DNA of 64,000 bases, taken from Methylorubrum populi (GTDB lineage: Bacteria > Pseudomonadota > Alphaproteobacteria > Rhizobiales > Beijerinckiaceae). The first letter of the stretch is position 1. Each line of letters begins with the position of its first letter. The stretch is from assembly GCF_002355515.1 (NCBI RefSeq), contig NZ_AP014809.1:434001-498000 (forward strand), read 5' to 3'. The notes below the pieces were generated by a model. That model had not been told where the DNA came from, did not search any database, and worked only from the letters and a program-made list of their open reading frames with translations. Made by a program: the position numbers and the translations under genes. Shown in pieces: positions 53,840 to 62,431 of this stretch.

Positions 53840-56653
53840 TCACGGCGGCAGCTGACTTGCGATCAGCGCCTTCAGCGCGTCCACCCACTCGGTGTCGCCG
53901 GCGGCACCACCGACGAACACCGAGGGCGTCGCGGCGATCGGCAGGGCGCGGAACCCGTCCCGCTGCCGGCCGAGAGCGGCGCGGGCTGCCTCGTCCGCGA
54001 CGCAACGGGCCGGATCGTCGGGCGCTCCGGCAAGGCCGTCGAGCAGACGCGCGAAGGCCCCGAGCCGCTCCTGCGCGGTCGCCAGCCGCGCCCACTCCGC
54101 CTGGGCGTTCATCAGGGCGACGAACAGACGGAAGCGATCCGCCGGAATCGCCGCGCAGGCCGCCACCAGCGCGGCTTCGAGGGCGCCGGCATCGTCGTCG
54201 CGCCAGACCGGACGCACTTCGAAGCGGACCGTCGCCGGATCGGAGAAGGCCATGATCGCCGGCCGGAGCACGTCGTAGGCGAAGCGCTGGCAGGCCGGGC
54301 AATCCGCGGCGAGGAAGGCCGTCACCGTGACGGGCGCATTCGCATCTCCGCTCGCGAAGGCGTGGTTAGCGGCGCGGTCACGCGCGAGGCTCGCCTCCGT
54401 CCAGGCGCGATCGAGTTCCGTCCGCGCCCGCAGCGCGATTTCCGGGGCCGGGAGCCGCTGCTCGATGAAGCGCCAGATCGCGATGGCCTGCGCCGGATCG
54501 CGTTGCGCGAGCGCGCCGTAACGCAGCATGTCCGCACGCAGGGCGAGCGCCCAGGGCGCGTCGCGCAGGTCGTGACGCTCCGCCAGCGCCCGCGCGGCGG
54601 CGGGGTCGGGCGCGACGAGGATGGCACCGTCCGCACCGCGGTAGCCATGCGCCAGGAGCGTGGCGAGCTGCTCGGCGGCCTTGCCGCTGCCGGCCGCCGC
54701 CGCCCGTCGCAGCCAGAGGAGGGCCTGTGCCATGTCCGGCGCGTGCCCGTCGCGGGGATCCAGCGCATCGTCGATGAAGACCTGGATCGCAGCGGGAAAT
54801 CCGGCCTCCGCCGATCGCCGGAGAAGGCTGGCCGTCGGTTCGGAGCGCAGGGCCTTCGCACCGTCGAGGGCGTCGGCCTCCATGCGCAGGCGTGCACGCC
54901 AGTACAGGCCGGGCGGATCGTCCGCCCCGGCCGCGGCCGCCATCAGGTCGCGGCGTTCGGTTTCGGATAGCCGCAGGGCGGGATCGGACGGCGCGAGGTC
55001 GAGCCATTCCGCGGTGGCGGCCGGCAGCCCGGCGGATGCTGCACGGCGCAGCCATGCGTGGTAACGGGGGATCTGGACCTCTCCCCCGGCGAATGCCGAT
55101 CCGCTGCGATAGAGCTGTGCCGCGGCATACGCGGCCTTGCCGCTCGGATCGGAGGCCGCCGCCTCCGAAAGGGCCGTGTCGAGCCCCTCGGCCGGATCGG
55201 CGGCGTCGCCGTGTCCCGTCAACACCGAGAAGCTCTTCGCCGCGCTCTCGCGCAGCAGCTTCGCGAGCAGCACGCCCCGTGCGCCGGCCGCGTCGAGGTC
55301 CCGCGCGAGATCGCGCAGGTTGACGTCGAGTCTCTGGAGACGGTCGCCGAGCATCCAGCCCAGGACTCGCCCACGCGGCAGATCCGTGGCGGCGGCGCGG
55401 CGGCCGAAGGCGGCCGCTTCGGCGAGAAGCCTTGCGCGGTCGTCTCCGGCTTCTGCCTGCCGCGCCTGTCTGTCGGCGGCCATGGCCTTCAGGGCGAGGG
55501 CCTTGGGATCGCCCGCGGCGAAGCCCGCCTCGACGACCTGCCTCCGGTCGCGGTCGGCCATGCCCGTCTCGACGATGGCATCGTTGCTGAGGCTGAGGCA
55601 CCAGTCGCGGCGGGTGAGGCCATACCGATCCAGTTGTCCGTCCCAAGGCGGCGCGCAGGCGAAGTCGTAGGCGCTGCCGTCGAGGAGCCCCGCCCTGAGG
55701 AGGAGCCCGGTGCGGGTCTCGGGATAGGCGGCGAACCAGAAGCCGCCCGCCACGGTGAGGGACAGCGCCGCCGCGCCGGCCGCGATGCGCGCCGCGACCC
55801 GTCTCCGGCTCGGGCGGCGAGGCCGCCGGCTCCAGCTTCGGCGCCGGACCTCGTCCTCGGCCGTCAGGGTCAGCGGCGGCAGCGCGCCCTCGCGGTAGAC
55901 CGCCACGGTCTGCGTGTTCGCGGTCCACAGGCTGACCTTGGCGGCGACGGTATCGACCACGTCCTGGATGCGCGTGCCCGGCACGAGCAAGCCGGGCATC
56001 TCCTCGATCAGCGCGAGGGCGAAGGGACTGTGGTTCCCCCAGCCGTCCTCGGCGCTCGCGGTCGCGGCCGTGGAATAGACCAGTTCCGTCGGGCGCGGCA
56101 GGCGGCTGCGCACCATGCCTTGCGTGGCGGAGGCATCGCCGGACCCGTCCTCCACGAATTCGTTCCGACAGGTATCGAGGACGATCACCGTCGCCTTGCG
56201 CGCGCGGCGCCCGAGTTCCCTGGCGAGGGTATCGAGCGGCATCGCGCGGGTGGCGAGATGGCGGAGGCCGGTGATCTCCGCGGCGATGGGGATGAGGAAG
56301 TTCGCTCCCTCCGCCTGGACCCCATGGCCCGCATAGTAAACGAAGGCGACCGCATCGGATCCGGCCGCGTCGACGGCGTCGGCGTACGCGACGAGGGCCT
56401 CCTGCATGGCGGGCAGGGTCGCGTCCGTCAGGAGGCGGACGGAGAAGCCCAGCCCTTCCAGTCCCCACGCCACGTCCCGCGCATCGCGGACCGGGTTCGC
56501 CAGAGGTCGGTCGCGATACCGGGCGTTGCCGATGACGAGAGCGAGACGCGGCTCATGGCGGGAAGCGGCCTCGACCGGCGCCCGCGCGGTCTTGAGCGGA
56601 CGTGGAGATTCGGCCTCGCTCAGGCTCGACAGATCGAACCGACGATGGGGCAT
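53840..56653 (-). CDS. Caspase-family (C14) protease fused through a TM span to a DsbA-like thioredoxin domain
   Basis: 937 residues from ATG 56653. Residues 35-265 are a caspase-like C14 domain: RLALVIGNARYRDRPLANPV, catalytic His110 (AFVYYAGHGVQ), catalytic Cys162 (VIVLDTCRNEF). A basic stretch (RRRSWSRRPRRPSRRR) and one membrane span (286-310) follow, so the protease is cytoplasmic and the rest periplasmic. Residues 320-755 are helical with Sel1-like repeats (ALLWLRRAAAAGSGKAAEQL). Residues about 765-937 are a DsbA-like thioredoxin fold with redox motif CPAC (785-788) and the cis-Pro region ATPSVFVGG (Pro910). Both catalytic sites appear intact. Convergent with the solenoid operon, 22 bp from it. 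Substrates unknown. Confidence 0.85.
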   Translation of the reverse strand: MPHRRFDLSSLSEAESPRPLKTARAPVEAASRHEPRLALVIGNARYRDRPLANPVRDARDVAWGLEGLGFSVRLLTDATLPAMQEALVAYADAVDAAGSDAVAFVYYAGHGVQAEGANFLIPIAAEITGLRHLATRAMPLDTLARELGRRARKATVIVLDTCRNEFVEDGSGDASATQGMVRSRLPRPTELVYSTAATASAEDGWGNHSPFALALIEEMPGLLVPGTRIQDVVDTVAAKVSLWTANTQTVAVYREGALPPLTLTAEDEVRRRSWSRRPRRPSRRRVAARIAAGAAALSLTVAGGFWFAAYPETRTGLLLRAGLLDGSAYDFACAPPWDGQLDRYGLTRRDWCLSLSNDAIVETGMADRDRRQVVEAGFAAGDPKALALKAMAADRQARQAEAGDDRARLLAEAAAFGRRAAATDLPRGRVLGWMLGDRLQRLDVNLRDLARDLDAAGARGVLLAKLLRESAAKSFSVLTGHGDAADPAEGLDTALSEAAASDPSGKAAYAAAQLYRSGSAFAGGEVQIPRYHAWLRRAASAGLPAATAEWLDLAPSDPALRLSETERRDLMAAAAGADDPPGLYWRARLRMEADALDGAKALRSEPTASLLRRSAEAGFPAAIQVFIDDALDPRDGHAPDMAQALLWLRRAAAAGSGKAAEQLATLLAHGYRGADGAILVAPDPAAARALAERHDLRDAPWALALRADMLRYGALAQRDPAQAIAIWRFIEQRLPAPEIALRARTELDRAWTEASLARDRAANHAFASGDANAPVTVTAFLAADCPACQRFAYDVLRPAIMAFSDPATVRFEVRPVWRDDDAGALEAALVAACAAIPADRFRLFVALMNAQAEWARLATAQERLGAFARLLDGLAGAPDDPARCVADEAARAALGRQRDGFRALPIAATPSVFVGGAAGDTEWVDALKALIASQLPP

Positions 56654-56876
56654 GTCTCACGATCGTGTGGGTCACGCCATCGACGGCGCGGCCCGGAGAG
56701 AACCGGAAGCCCAACGATAACGGGGATCGAGACCGGGCACCATCATGCGAGTTGCGGGCGGGAGGGTCTTTCTTAGGAATGGCATCGCTCGGTTCTGCTC
56801 AGCCACCAGCCCGGTCAGTTACCGGCAAGAGACTTCCGTGAAGTGGCCTGCCGCGGTCCTGTCAGGCAGGAGATTC

Positions 56877-57107
56877 AGCAATCTGCCCGTCTACGTGGTT
56901 CCTGGCAATCACGATCGCCGGGAGCCTTTCCAGCAGGCATTCGCCGCGGAGTGGTATCTACCTGCGGTAGGATCTTCGAACTTCAGCGTCGATCGCGATC
57001 CGGTGCTGCTGATTGGTCTCGACCGCCTGCTCGCCGGAGATAGTTCCGGAAGCCTCGTGCCGGAGACTCTGGCCTTCCTGGAGGCCGCGCTTGCGGGGCG
57101 CCTCGGC
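56877..57107 (+). pseudogene. Calcineurin-like phosphoesterase (CpdA-like) remnant
   Basis: An in-frame stretch reads LPVYVVPGNHDRREPFQQAF, DPVLLIGLDRLLAGDSSGSL and TLAFLEAALAG, which is the middle of a cyclic-nucleotide phosphodiesterase-type metallophosphoesterase (GNHD metal motif). The N-terminal metal motifs and the C-terminal GH-x-H are absent on both sides, so it is a fragment, probably left by rearrangement near the integrase-like gene at 57175. Confidence 0.65.
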
Positions 57108-57174
57108 ACGCAGACTTGTCCCGTCCAGTCGGCTGAAACCGGAGATGGGTCGTGCGAGACCACGGTTAACGCAA

Positions 57175-58383
57175 CTATAAGTGTTGGCTCATCTTCGCGG
57201 CGGTCTCGGCAATTCCAGGTTCTCGCGAAATCACGTCGCCGTCTTTCTTTACGGGAGCACGATCGTTTTCGCGAGAAGGCGTCCGGGTCCCGATCCCGCC
57301 CAGGACCTGTTCGGCACGGGCACGTTGGCGTGCGGCATAGTCGGCCCATAGGGAATCGCCTTCGCGGTGGGAACGCGCACCGGCGGCGGGACGAGGGGGC
57401 GGCGCGATCGGCGGGAGATCGCTCAGATCCTCGCCGGTCCCCGGTGGCGACGATGCCCCGACCCGTCGCTCGGCGCGCAGTGCGGCGCGCTCCTCCAGGA
57501 GAAGCACCCGAACGAGATCGGCCCGGGGCAGGCCGTCGACGGCCCATCCGCTGCCGGCTTCGGCGTAGTACCGGGGGGCGGAGCGGTCGGAGGCGTGCCC
57601 GGCCAGCGCGGCGATCACCCACGGCGCCAGTCCCGCCCGCTTCCAGGTCGCCAGTGCGACATGCCGCAGGGAGGTGAAGGCCACGCGCGCGATCCCGAGC
57701 CCCTCGCAGAGCCGGCCGAGTTGTTCGGCCGCCGCCCGGTACCAGCCGTCGTAGTCGCCATAACGCCCGACCATCTCGTCGCGCAGCCGGAGATAGGCAC
57801 AGATCGCCCGGCGCACGAGGGGGCTCATCGCGCCGAGGTCGAGCCGGCGCTCTGGGGCGCCCGCCCTGTCGGCGTTGGCCTTGGCGTTGCGGAGCACGAG
57901 CCACGTCCCTTCGAGGCGTGCATCGCCGCCCTCGATCGGACGATGGCCGATCCGCGAGTGGACGAAGACCGCCAGCGCCAGCATCGCAGGGGCCCGTTCC
58001 GCCGGGTTCGCCCATACGCGCTCCGCGAGGGCGGCCAGAAGCCGGCGAACCTCGTCGGCAGGGACGCTCCGGCGCTTGCGCGACGCGGTCCGCGGCCGGT
58101 CGGGACGGCCCCGCCGCCGCTGAAGCGCCGCCTCGACCCGCGCGTGCAGGGCATCGCGGCGGCCCGGATCGTCCGGGACGAGGCTGCGCAGCATGGCGGC
58201 GATCTGCGCGCGGTAGAGGCAGACGGTCCTCGTGACCAAGACGCCGGGATCGGTCTCGATGGAGGTGACGAGGGCTTCGGCCCGATCGGCGATGTCCGGA
58301 TGGGTGGACCGGGCCCGGCGCAGATGACGCTCCCCACCGTGGAGATAGGCTTCATGGGTCTCCGGCTTGGCCTGGGGCTTCAT
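57175..58383 (-). CDS. Tyrosine recombinase-like protein
   Basis: 402 residues from ATG 58383. The catalytic-domain pattern of integrases is visible: VHSRIGHRPIEGGDARLEG (box I Arg), FTSLRHVALATWKRAG (box II Arg, with the usual first His replaced) and LAGHASDRSAPRYYAEAGSG (second His and Tyr). The C-terminal 110 residues are basic and disordered. Similar proteins occur on plasmids and islands of alphaproteobacteria. Activity is uncertain because box II is atypical. Confidence 0.7.
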   Translation of the reverse strand: MKPQAKPETHEAYLHGGERHLRRARSTHPDIADRAEALVTSIETDPGVLVTRTVCLYRAQIAAMLRSLVPDDPGRRDALHARVEAALQRRRGRPDRPRTASRKRRSVPADEVRRLLAALAERVWANPAERAPAMLALAVFVHSRIGHRPIEGGDARLEGTWLVLRNAKANADRAGAPERRLDLGAMSPLVRRAICAYLRLRDEMVGRYGDYDGWYRAAAEQLGRLCEGLGIARVAFTSLRHVALATWKRAGLAPWVIAALAGHASDRSAPRYYAEAGSGWAVDGLPRADLVRVLLLEERAALRAERRVGASSPPGTGEDLSDLPPIAPPPRPAAGARSHREGDSLWADYAARQRARAEQVLGGIGTRTPSRENDRAPVKKDGDVISREPGIAETAAKMSQHL

Positions 58384-58487
58384 TGCCTCTTACTCCACGC
58401 CATCTGCCTCTTACTCCACGGCATCATGGTCTTATTCCACGCCATTGCCGACGATGCGGAGCCTGCCGTCAGCGTCGCCCGACGTCG

Positions 58488-59465
58488 TCACGGGATGTGC
58501 GCCGGCTTCCGTTCCTCACCCCTCTCGGACGACAACGGCAGGCCGTCAGGCTCCACGGAGACCGGATTGGTCGACGCCGGATAGAGGATCCTGTTCAGCA
58601 CCTGCTCCGACACGCCGAACGGCCGGCCGGGACGGCCATCTCCGCCGGTCGCTACGCCCATCGCCGCGGTTCGGACCGGAGTGTCGGCCTGATCGAGAGC
58701 AGGCTCATCCTCGACGGCGACCTCGCCCGGATCCGGGATGGTGAGGGAGGGCGTATCCAGCGGGAATACCGGATCGGCGTCCTCAGCCGCCGGACAGGAC
58801 GCCGCATCGGCGGACATGTCATCCTCGTCCCCGTTCCCGACCGTCGCCCCATCCGACGCAGCGCCGACCAGCGAGGGCTGGTCCACGAAAACCTCACCGG
58901 TCTCCACCACCTCCGGTATGGACACCGTCTCGGGGCCAGCGGCGTCTTCATCGGACGCGGGCGGCGCGTATGCGTCGATCTCGTGCAGGCGATAGGCCCC
59001 CGCCCCGATTCCGAGATCGTCGAGGAGGGAGCGCGCCGCGTCCGCCGTGACCGGCCCGCGGAAGCCGGCCCAGCCCGCATGCCGGGGCGCCGGCTTGAGG
59101 CCCGCCCCCGCCAGGGCCATCGCGACCCGAGCCGCCTTGGTGGGATCGACGAGGAGGAGCGTCTCGCCGGCGGCCAGCGGCTGGGCGCCGCGGATCCCGG
59201 CATAGATCGTCTCGCCCCGTTCCAGGACGGACGCCCGCTTCCTGGGATCGCGCAGGACGTCCTCGATCAGGGCGGCGATACCGCAGCCCATCGCCGGGGT
59301 GTCGATGAACTCGCGCACGTCGCGGATCTTGCACCCAAGCAGCAGGTTCTTCTGCCCCGTGCCGCGCATGGTCCGCAGGTTGGCGAGGGCGCCCTTGCGC
59401 TCTCTGTCGAGATTGGCCGCCTTCGGGGACCGGGTGACGGGATTGGCCTTGGGCTTGCGGGGCAT
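58488..59465 (-). CDS. Hypothetical protein, plasmid/island type
   Basis: 325 residues from ATG 59465. A basic N-terminus (MPRKPKANPVTRSPKAANLD) precedes a helical part (GALANLRTMRGTGQKNLLLG, REFIDTPAMGCGIAALIEDV), a mixed domain (ETLLLVDPTKAARVAMALAG), then a long acidic, disordered C-terminus. No family recognised. It lies between an integrase-like gene and a KfrA-type gene, all on the minus strand. Confidence 0.6.
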   Translation of the reverse strand: MPRKPKANPVTRSPKAANLDRERKGALANLRTMRGTGQKNLLLGCKIRDVREFIDTPAMGCGIAALIEDVLRDPRKRASVLERGETIYAGIRGAQPLAAGETLLLVDPTKAARVAMALAGAGLKPAPRHAGWAGFRGPVTADAARSLLDDLGIGAGAYRLHEIDAYAPPASDEDAAGPETVSIPEVVETGEVFVDQPSLVGAASDGATVGNGDEDDMSADAASCPAAEDADPVFPLDTPSLTIPDPGEVAVEDEPALDQADTPVRTAAMGVATGGDGRPGRPFGVSEQVLNRILYPASTNPVSVEPDGLPLSSERGEERKPAHIP

Positions 59466-59510
59466 GAAGCTATCTCCGGGAAAGGGGCGCGTGGGAAGGC
59501 GCGTGAAGGT

Positions 59511-60077
59511 CTACGAGGCGCGCTCGCCTCGTCCGGCCTCGCCCTCGATCACCCGCAGGCCGGCCACCGGTTCGGGACGGCTGCCGAGAAGCCCCCGCAG
59601 ATCCCGGTTGACGCCGGCGAGTGCCGAGACCTCGCCCGAGAGCCTGGCCCGGTGCGCGGCCTCCTCCTGGCGGGCGGCTTCCGCCGCGGCGAGGCGCCGT
59701 TCCAGATCGGCGGCTCTCTCCGTCAGCTGCGCGAGCGCCACGTCGCGGGCGGCGAGTTCGGCCTCGACGTGGGCCAGGGCCGCCGTCAGCTCGCCGATCT
59801 CGGCCGCGGCGGCCTGGCGTTCGTCGCCGAAGGTGCCGGAGGCGAGCGGATAGGCCGTGCGCCACACTGCGGTCGCCACCGCCGTGACGTGGGCGTTGAG
59901 CTCCTCCGGGACGGGTGGGACCTCCTGCTCCCGGGCAATCCACGATTGCCGGTAGCGCTTGATCGTCGACCAACTCCCGCGATTGCCCAGCTCGGCGCGG
60001 ATCGCCTCGTATTTGGGTTCCTCGCCGCGGCCATCGAGCACGTCGCAGGCGTGATGGACTTCCGCTTCGGTGATCAC
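59511..60077 (-). CDS. KfrA-type DNA-binding coiled-coil protein
   Basis: 188 residues from GTG 60077. The N-terminal 55 residues match the KfrA N-domain (ITEAEVHHACDVLDGRGEEP, ELGNRGSWSTIKRYRQSW), a winged-helix fold that binds plasmid DNA; residues 85-165 are a coiled coil (GELTAALAHVEAELAARDVA, ERAADLERRLAAAEAARQEE). KfrA proteins act in plasmid maintenance and as chromosome-island regulators. Supports a plasmid origin for this end of the window. Confidence 0.82.
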   Translation of the reverse strand: MITEAEVHHACDVLDGRGEEPKYEAIRAELGNRGSWSTIKRYRQSWIAREQEVPPVPEELNAHVTAVATAVWRTAYPLASGTFGDERQAAAAEIGELTAALAHVEAELAARDVALAQLTERAADLERRLAAAEAARQEEAAHRARLSGEVSALAGVNRDLRGLLGSRPEPVAGLRVIEGEAGRGERAS

Positions 60078-60349
60078 GCCAGCATCTCCCGGGTGTAGGA
60101 ACGACGAGCCGCTACGATTCTACGGCCCGTCCGGATTCGTCCGGACGCGCCGTCGCAGTCGCGTGGCACCAATCTGGAATATTCCGGACTATGCTGTCAA
60201 CCTGGCATGAATGGGACAGCCCGGTCATGGCTCCTTCGAATGCGGAAGATGACGCACGACCCTACGCCTTGCCGTCATGACAGGACGCCATCTTGACGGG
60301 ATGCCGGCATCGCGCTCTCTACCCGCACGGAAGCCCGGGGACCGACGTG

Positions 60350-60979
60350 ATGGGACGCGACCGCGACACGGCAGGAGATGGCGGATCCGCCGAGACGGCC
60401 GAGCGCGGCATGACCAAGACCACGCTCTATGTCTCGCGATCCCTGCATCGCGCCATCAAGCGGGCCGCTCTCGACGAGGGTTTGAGCCTGAACGCTTTCC
60501 TCCTCGCCGCGATCGAGCATCGCCTCGGTTCCGGCGTCTCCGCCTCGCCGGGCTCTTCCGGCACGCCGGTTCGGCGGCCGGAAGAGCGGAGTGAGGCATC
60601 CCTCGGAACGCAGGGCGATCTGCACGCCGCCCTCGACCAGCTCAGGGACCGTCTCGCCGCCGTGGAACAGGCGCTGGCGCGGGGAGGACAATCGGATGGG
60701 CCCTCCCCCGCCCCGCCGCGCCGCCCCCTTTCCGTGGCACAGGTCCGCCGGGTCGTCCGGGAGATCCTTCTCGATCATGGGGCGCCGCTGCCGCATCGCG
60801 ACCTCGTCGACATCCTGCTCCACGAGCGCAAGCTGCCGCTTCCGGGGCGGGACCCCAGCGAGAATCTGAGAACGATTCTGGTGCATCCCAAGGCGCAGGG
60901 ATTTCGATTCATGCGCCGGCGCGGCTACTGGGTCGACGACCGTCCCCTGCCGCCGGAGGAGCCGGCGACATCGGACTGA
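60350..60979 (+). CDS. Ribbon-helix-helix/HARE-HTH-like DNA-binding protein
   Basis: 209 residues from ATG 60350 (ATG 60410 is a shorter alternative). Residues about 20-60 are an RHH domain (TKTTLYVSRSLHRAIKRAAL, LSLNAFLLAAIEHRL). After a linker and a short coiled coil, residues 120-200 resemble the winged-helix HARE-HTH/ASXL fold (VRRVVREILLDHGAPLPHRD, LVDILLHERKLPLPG, RGYWVDDRP). Such domains are known in restriction and chromatin-associated proteins. Probable regulator of the neighbouring accessory genes. Divergent from the KfrA-type gene with 272 bp between starts. Confidence 0.65.
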   Translation: MGRDRDTAGDGGSAETAERGMTKTTLYVSRSLHRAIKRAALDEGLSLNAFLLAAIEHRLGSGVSASPGSSGTPVRRPEERSEASLGTQGDLHAALDQLRDRLAAVEQALARGGQSDGPSPAPPRRPLSVAQVRRVVREILLDHGAPLPHRDLVDILLHERKLPLPGRDPSENLRTILVHPKAQGFRFMRRRGYWVDDRPLPPEEPATSD

Positions 60980-61345
60980 TCTCCTGCGCGATCCCACTGA
61001 CGCTCGATGAGTGTGTCCGGGCGAGTTTCGCCTATGGCACAGAACGGAATCGTTCGCCGTTCGGTCGCAGATCAGCGGCGGCCCAATCCTGTCCGACCAC
61101 CGCCAACAGCGTACACGCGGAAAGACGTTAAGGTAAAAATCCGACCCGAGACATTATTTTCTATTTCGGGCTTGTACTCCCGGCCAAGCTCACCAGATGA
61201 TCACCTAGGGCAGGCGAACGTCTTGCCCGACGTGGGATATTAGGTCCCGGCGTGTCGCCTGTTCCAGAGGCGGCCGCCAGCGCGGGTTCCAGCCGCGCCA
61301 GCGACCTGACCATCCGCGTCTTCTGTGGTGACAGGAGACAACAGC
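60980..61345. other. Intergenic region, no gene seen
   Basis: About 366 bp. It holds a locally A/T-rich stretch at about 61120-61170 (GTTAAGGTAAAAATCC, CATTATTTTCTATTTCGG) that is the likely promoter area for the 61346 gene. No repeats, hairpin terminator or coding content supported. Confidence 0.4.
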
Positions 61346-61660
61346 ATGGCTGAGGCCATCTACGGCGGACGCATGTCCGCGTGCAACACCGTCCGGCCCA
61401 CCCTCGCCGGTTCGACGCCCCCTCACCCCGACCTCGTCGTCCACCCGCTGATCACCCCCGAGGTACAGGTCGCCCTGCTCGCGGCCGTGGACGAGACCGG
61501 CGATGCCAGCCTCGGCGACCTCGCCGACGCCATCGCCCCACACCCGCAGCCGATCTCGGCGGTCCTCGCCCTGGTCGACGCCGGGGTGCTGGCCATCGAC
61601 CTCGTCTCGGCCTTCGACGCCTCCTGCCGCGTCTGGCGGATCGACACCGCGCGCCACTGA
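61346..61660 (+). CDS. Small winged-helix-like protein
   Basis: 104 residues from ATG 61346 with ACAGGAGA upstream. The core (EVQVALLAAVDETGDASLGD, LADAIAPHPQPISAVLALVD, AGVLAIDLVSAFDASCRVWR) has the helix pattern and wing of a small winged-helix DNA-binding domain. No signal peptide. First gene of a plus-strand group with the GIY-YIG-like and phosphoesterase genes. Confidence 0.6.
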   Translation: MAEAIYGGRMSACNTVRPTLAGSTPPHPDLVVHPLITPEVQVALLAAVDETGDASLGDLADAIAPHPQPISAVLALVDAGVLAIDLVSAFDASCRVWRIDTARH

Positions 61661-61852
61661 CCTTTCATCGCAGCCGGCGGTCCCTGACCGCCGCGGCGTC
61701 CATGCCAGGCCCACGCCCGGCATGCGTCTCCACGCGCCCGGCCGGTCCCGGCCGGACGATGCGCGGCACCTGACGCCGCGCGTCCTCGCCACACCCTTCC
61801 CCTTCAGAGCGACGCACCGACCGCGCCTGCGCGGCGGTGTGGGAGATCCCGC

Positions 61853-62431
61853 ATGCCGTTCCTCATCACCCGGCTCCTCCACCTCCTCCGCCTCGCCGTC
61901 TCCATCGGCTTCCCCGTCCCCGGCAGCAGCCTGCGCGTCGCCGGCGACAGCCTCACCGGCCTGCAGGTCGTGGCCGCGGACTGGGCCGACCTGCCCCGCC
62001 TCCAGGCCTGGCTCGCCGAGAGGAAGTACGGCGGCGTGTACCTCCTCGTCGGTCGCCGCGACGGCCGCGCGAGGGTGCGGGTCGGCGAGGGCGTGAAGCT
62101 CTGGACGCGGCTCGGCGATCACAAGGCGGACCCGCAACTGGATTTCGTCGAGGAGGTCTACGCCCTCGTCTCGCCCGTCTTCCACAAGGGTGCGACGGTC
62201 TACCTCCAGGAGGCCCTGTCGGAGATCGTCCAGGCCGAGCCCGGGCTCGACTATCACAAGGGCTGCGGGCCCCTGGCCGATTTCCCCCTCGGCGAGGGCG
62301 AGCGCAAGGCGCTCGATCTCGCGATGCTGCTCGGGCTGAACCTGTTCTGCGCCGCGGGCCTGCGGGTTCTGCAACCGGGTCAGAGCCGGCTCGCCCGGCA
62401 GGTCGCCGCGCTCATGGCGGAGGCGGCGTGA
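61853..62431 (+). CDS. GIY-YIG-like protein
   Basis: 192 residues from ATG 61853. The segment GGVYLLVGRRDGRARVRVGE, KLWTRLGDHKADPQLDFVEE, VYALVSPVFHKGATVYLQEA and GLDYHKGCGPLADFPL resembles a GIY-YIG nuclease core (G-x-Y-L-L strand, R-L...H helix, glutamate helix), by eye. N-terminal hydrophobic stretch (TRLLHLLRLAVSIGFPVPG) is short for a membrane span. Its stop overlaps the ATG of the phosphoesterase (TGATG), so the two are coupled. Confidence 0.55.
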   Translation: MPFLITRLLHLLRLAVSIGFPVPGSSLRVAGDSLTGLQVVAADWADLPRLQAWLAERKYGGVYLLVGRRDGRARVRVGEGVKLWTRLGDHKADPQLDFVEEVYALVSPVFHKGATVYLQEALSEIVQAEPGLDYHKGCGPLADFPLGEGERKALDLAMLLGLNLFCAAGLRVLQPGQSRLARQVAALMAEAA

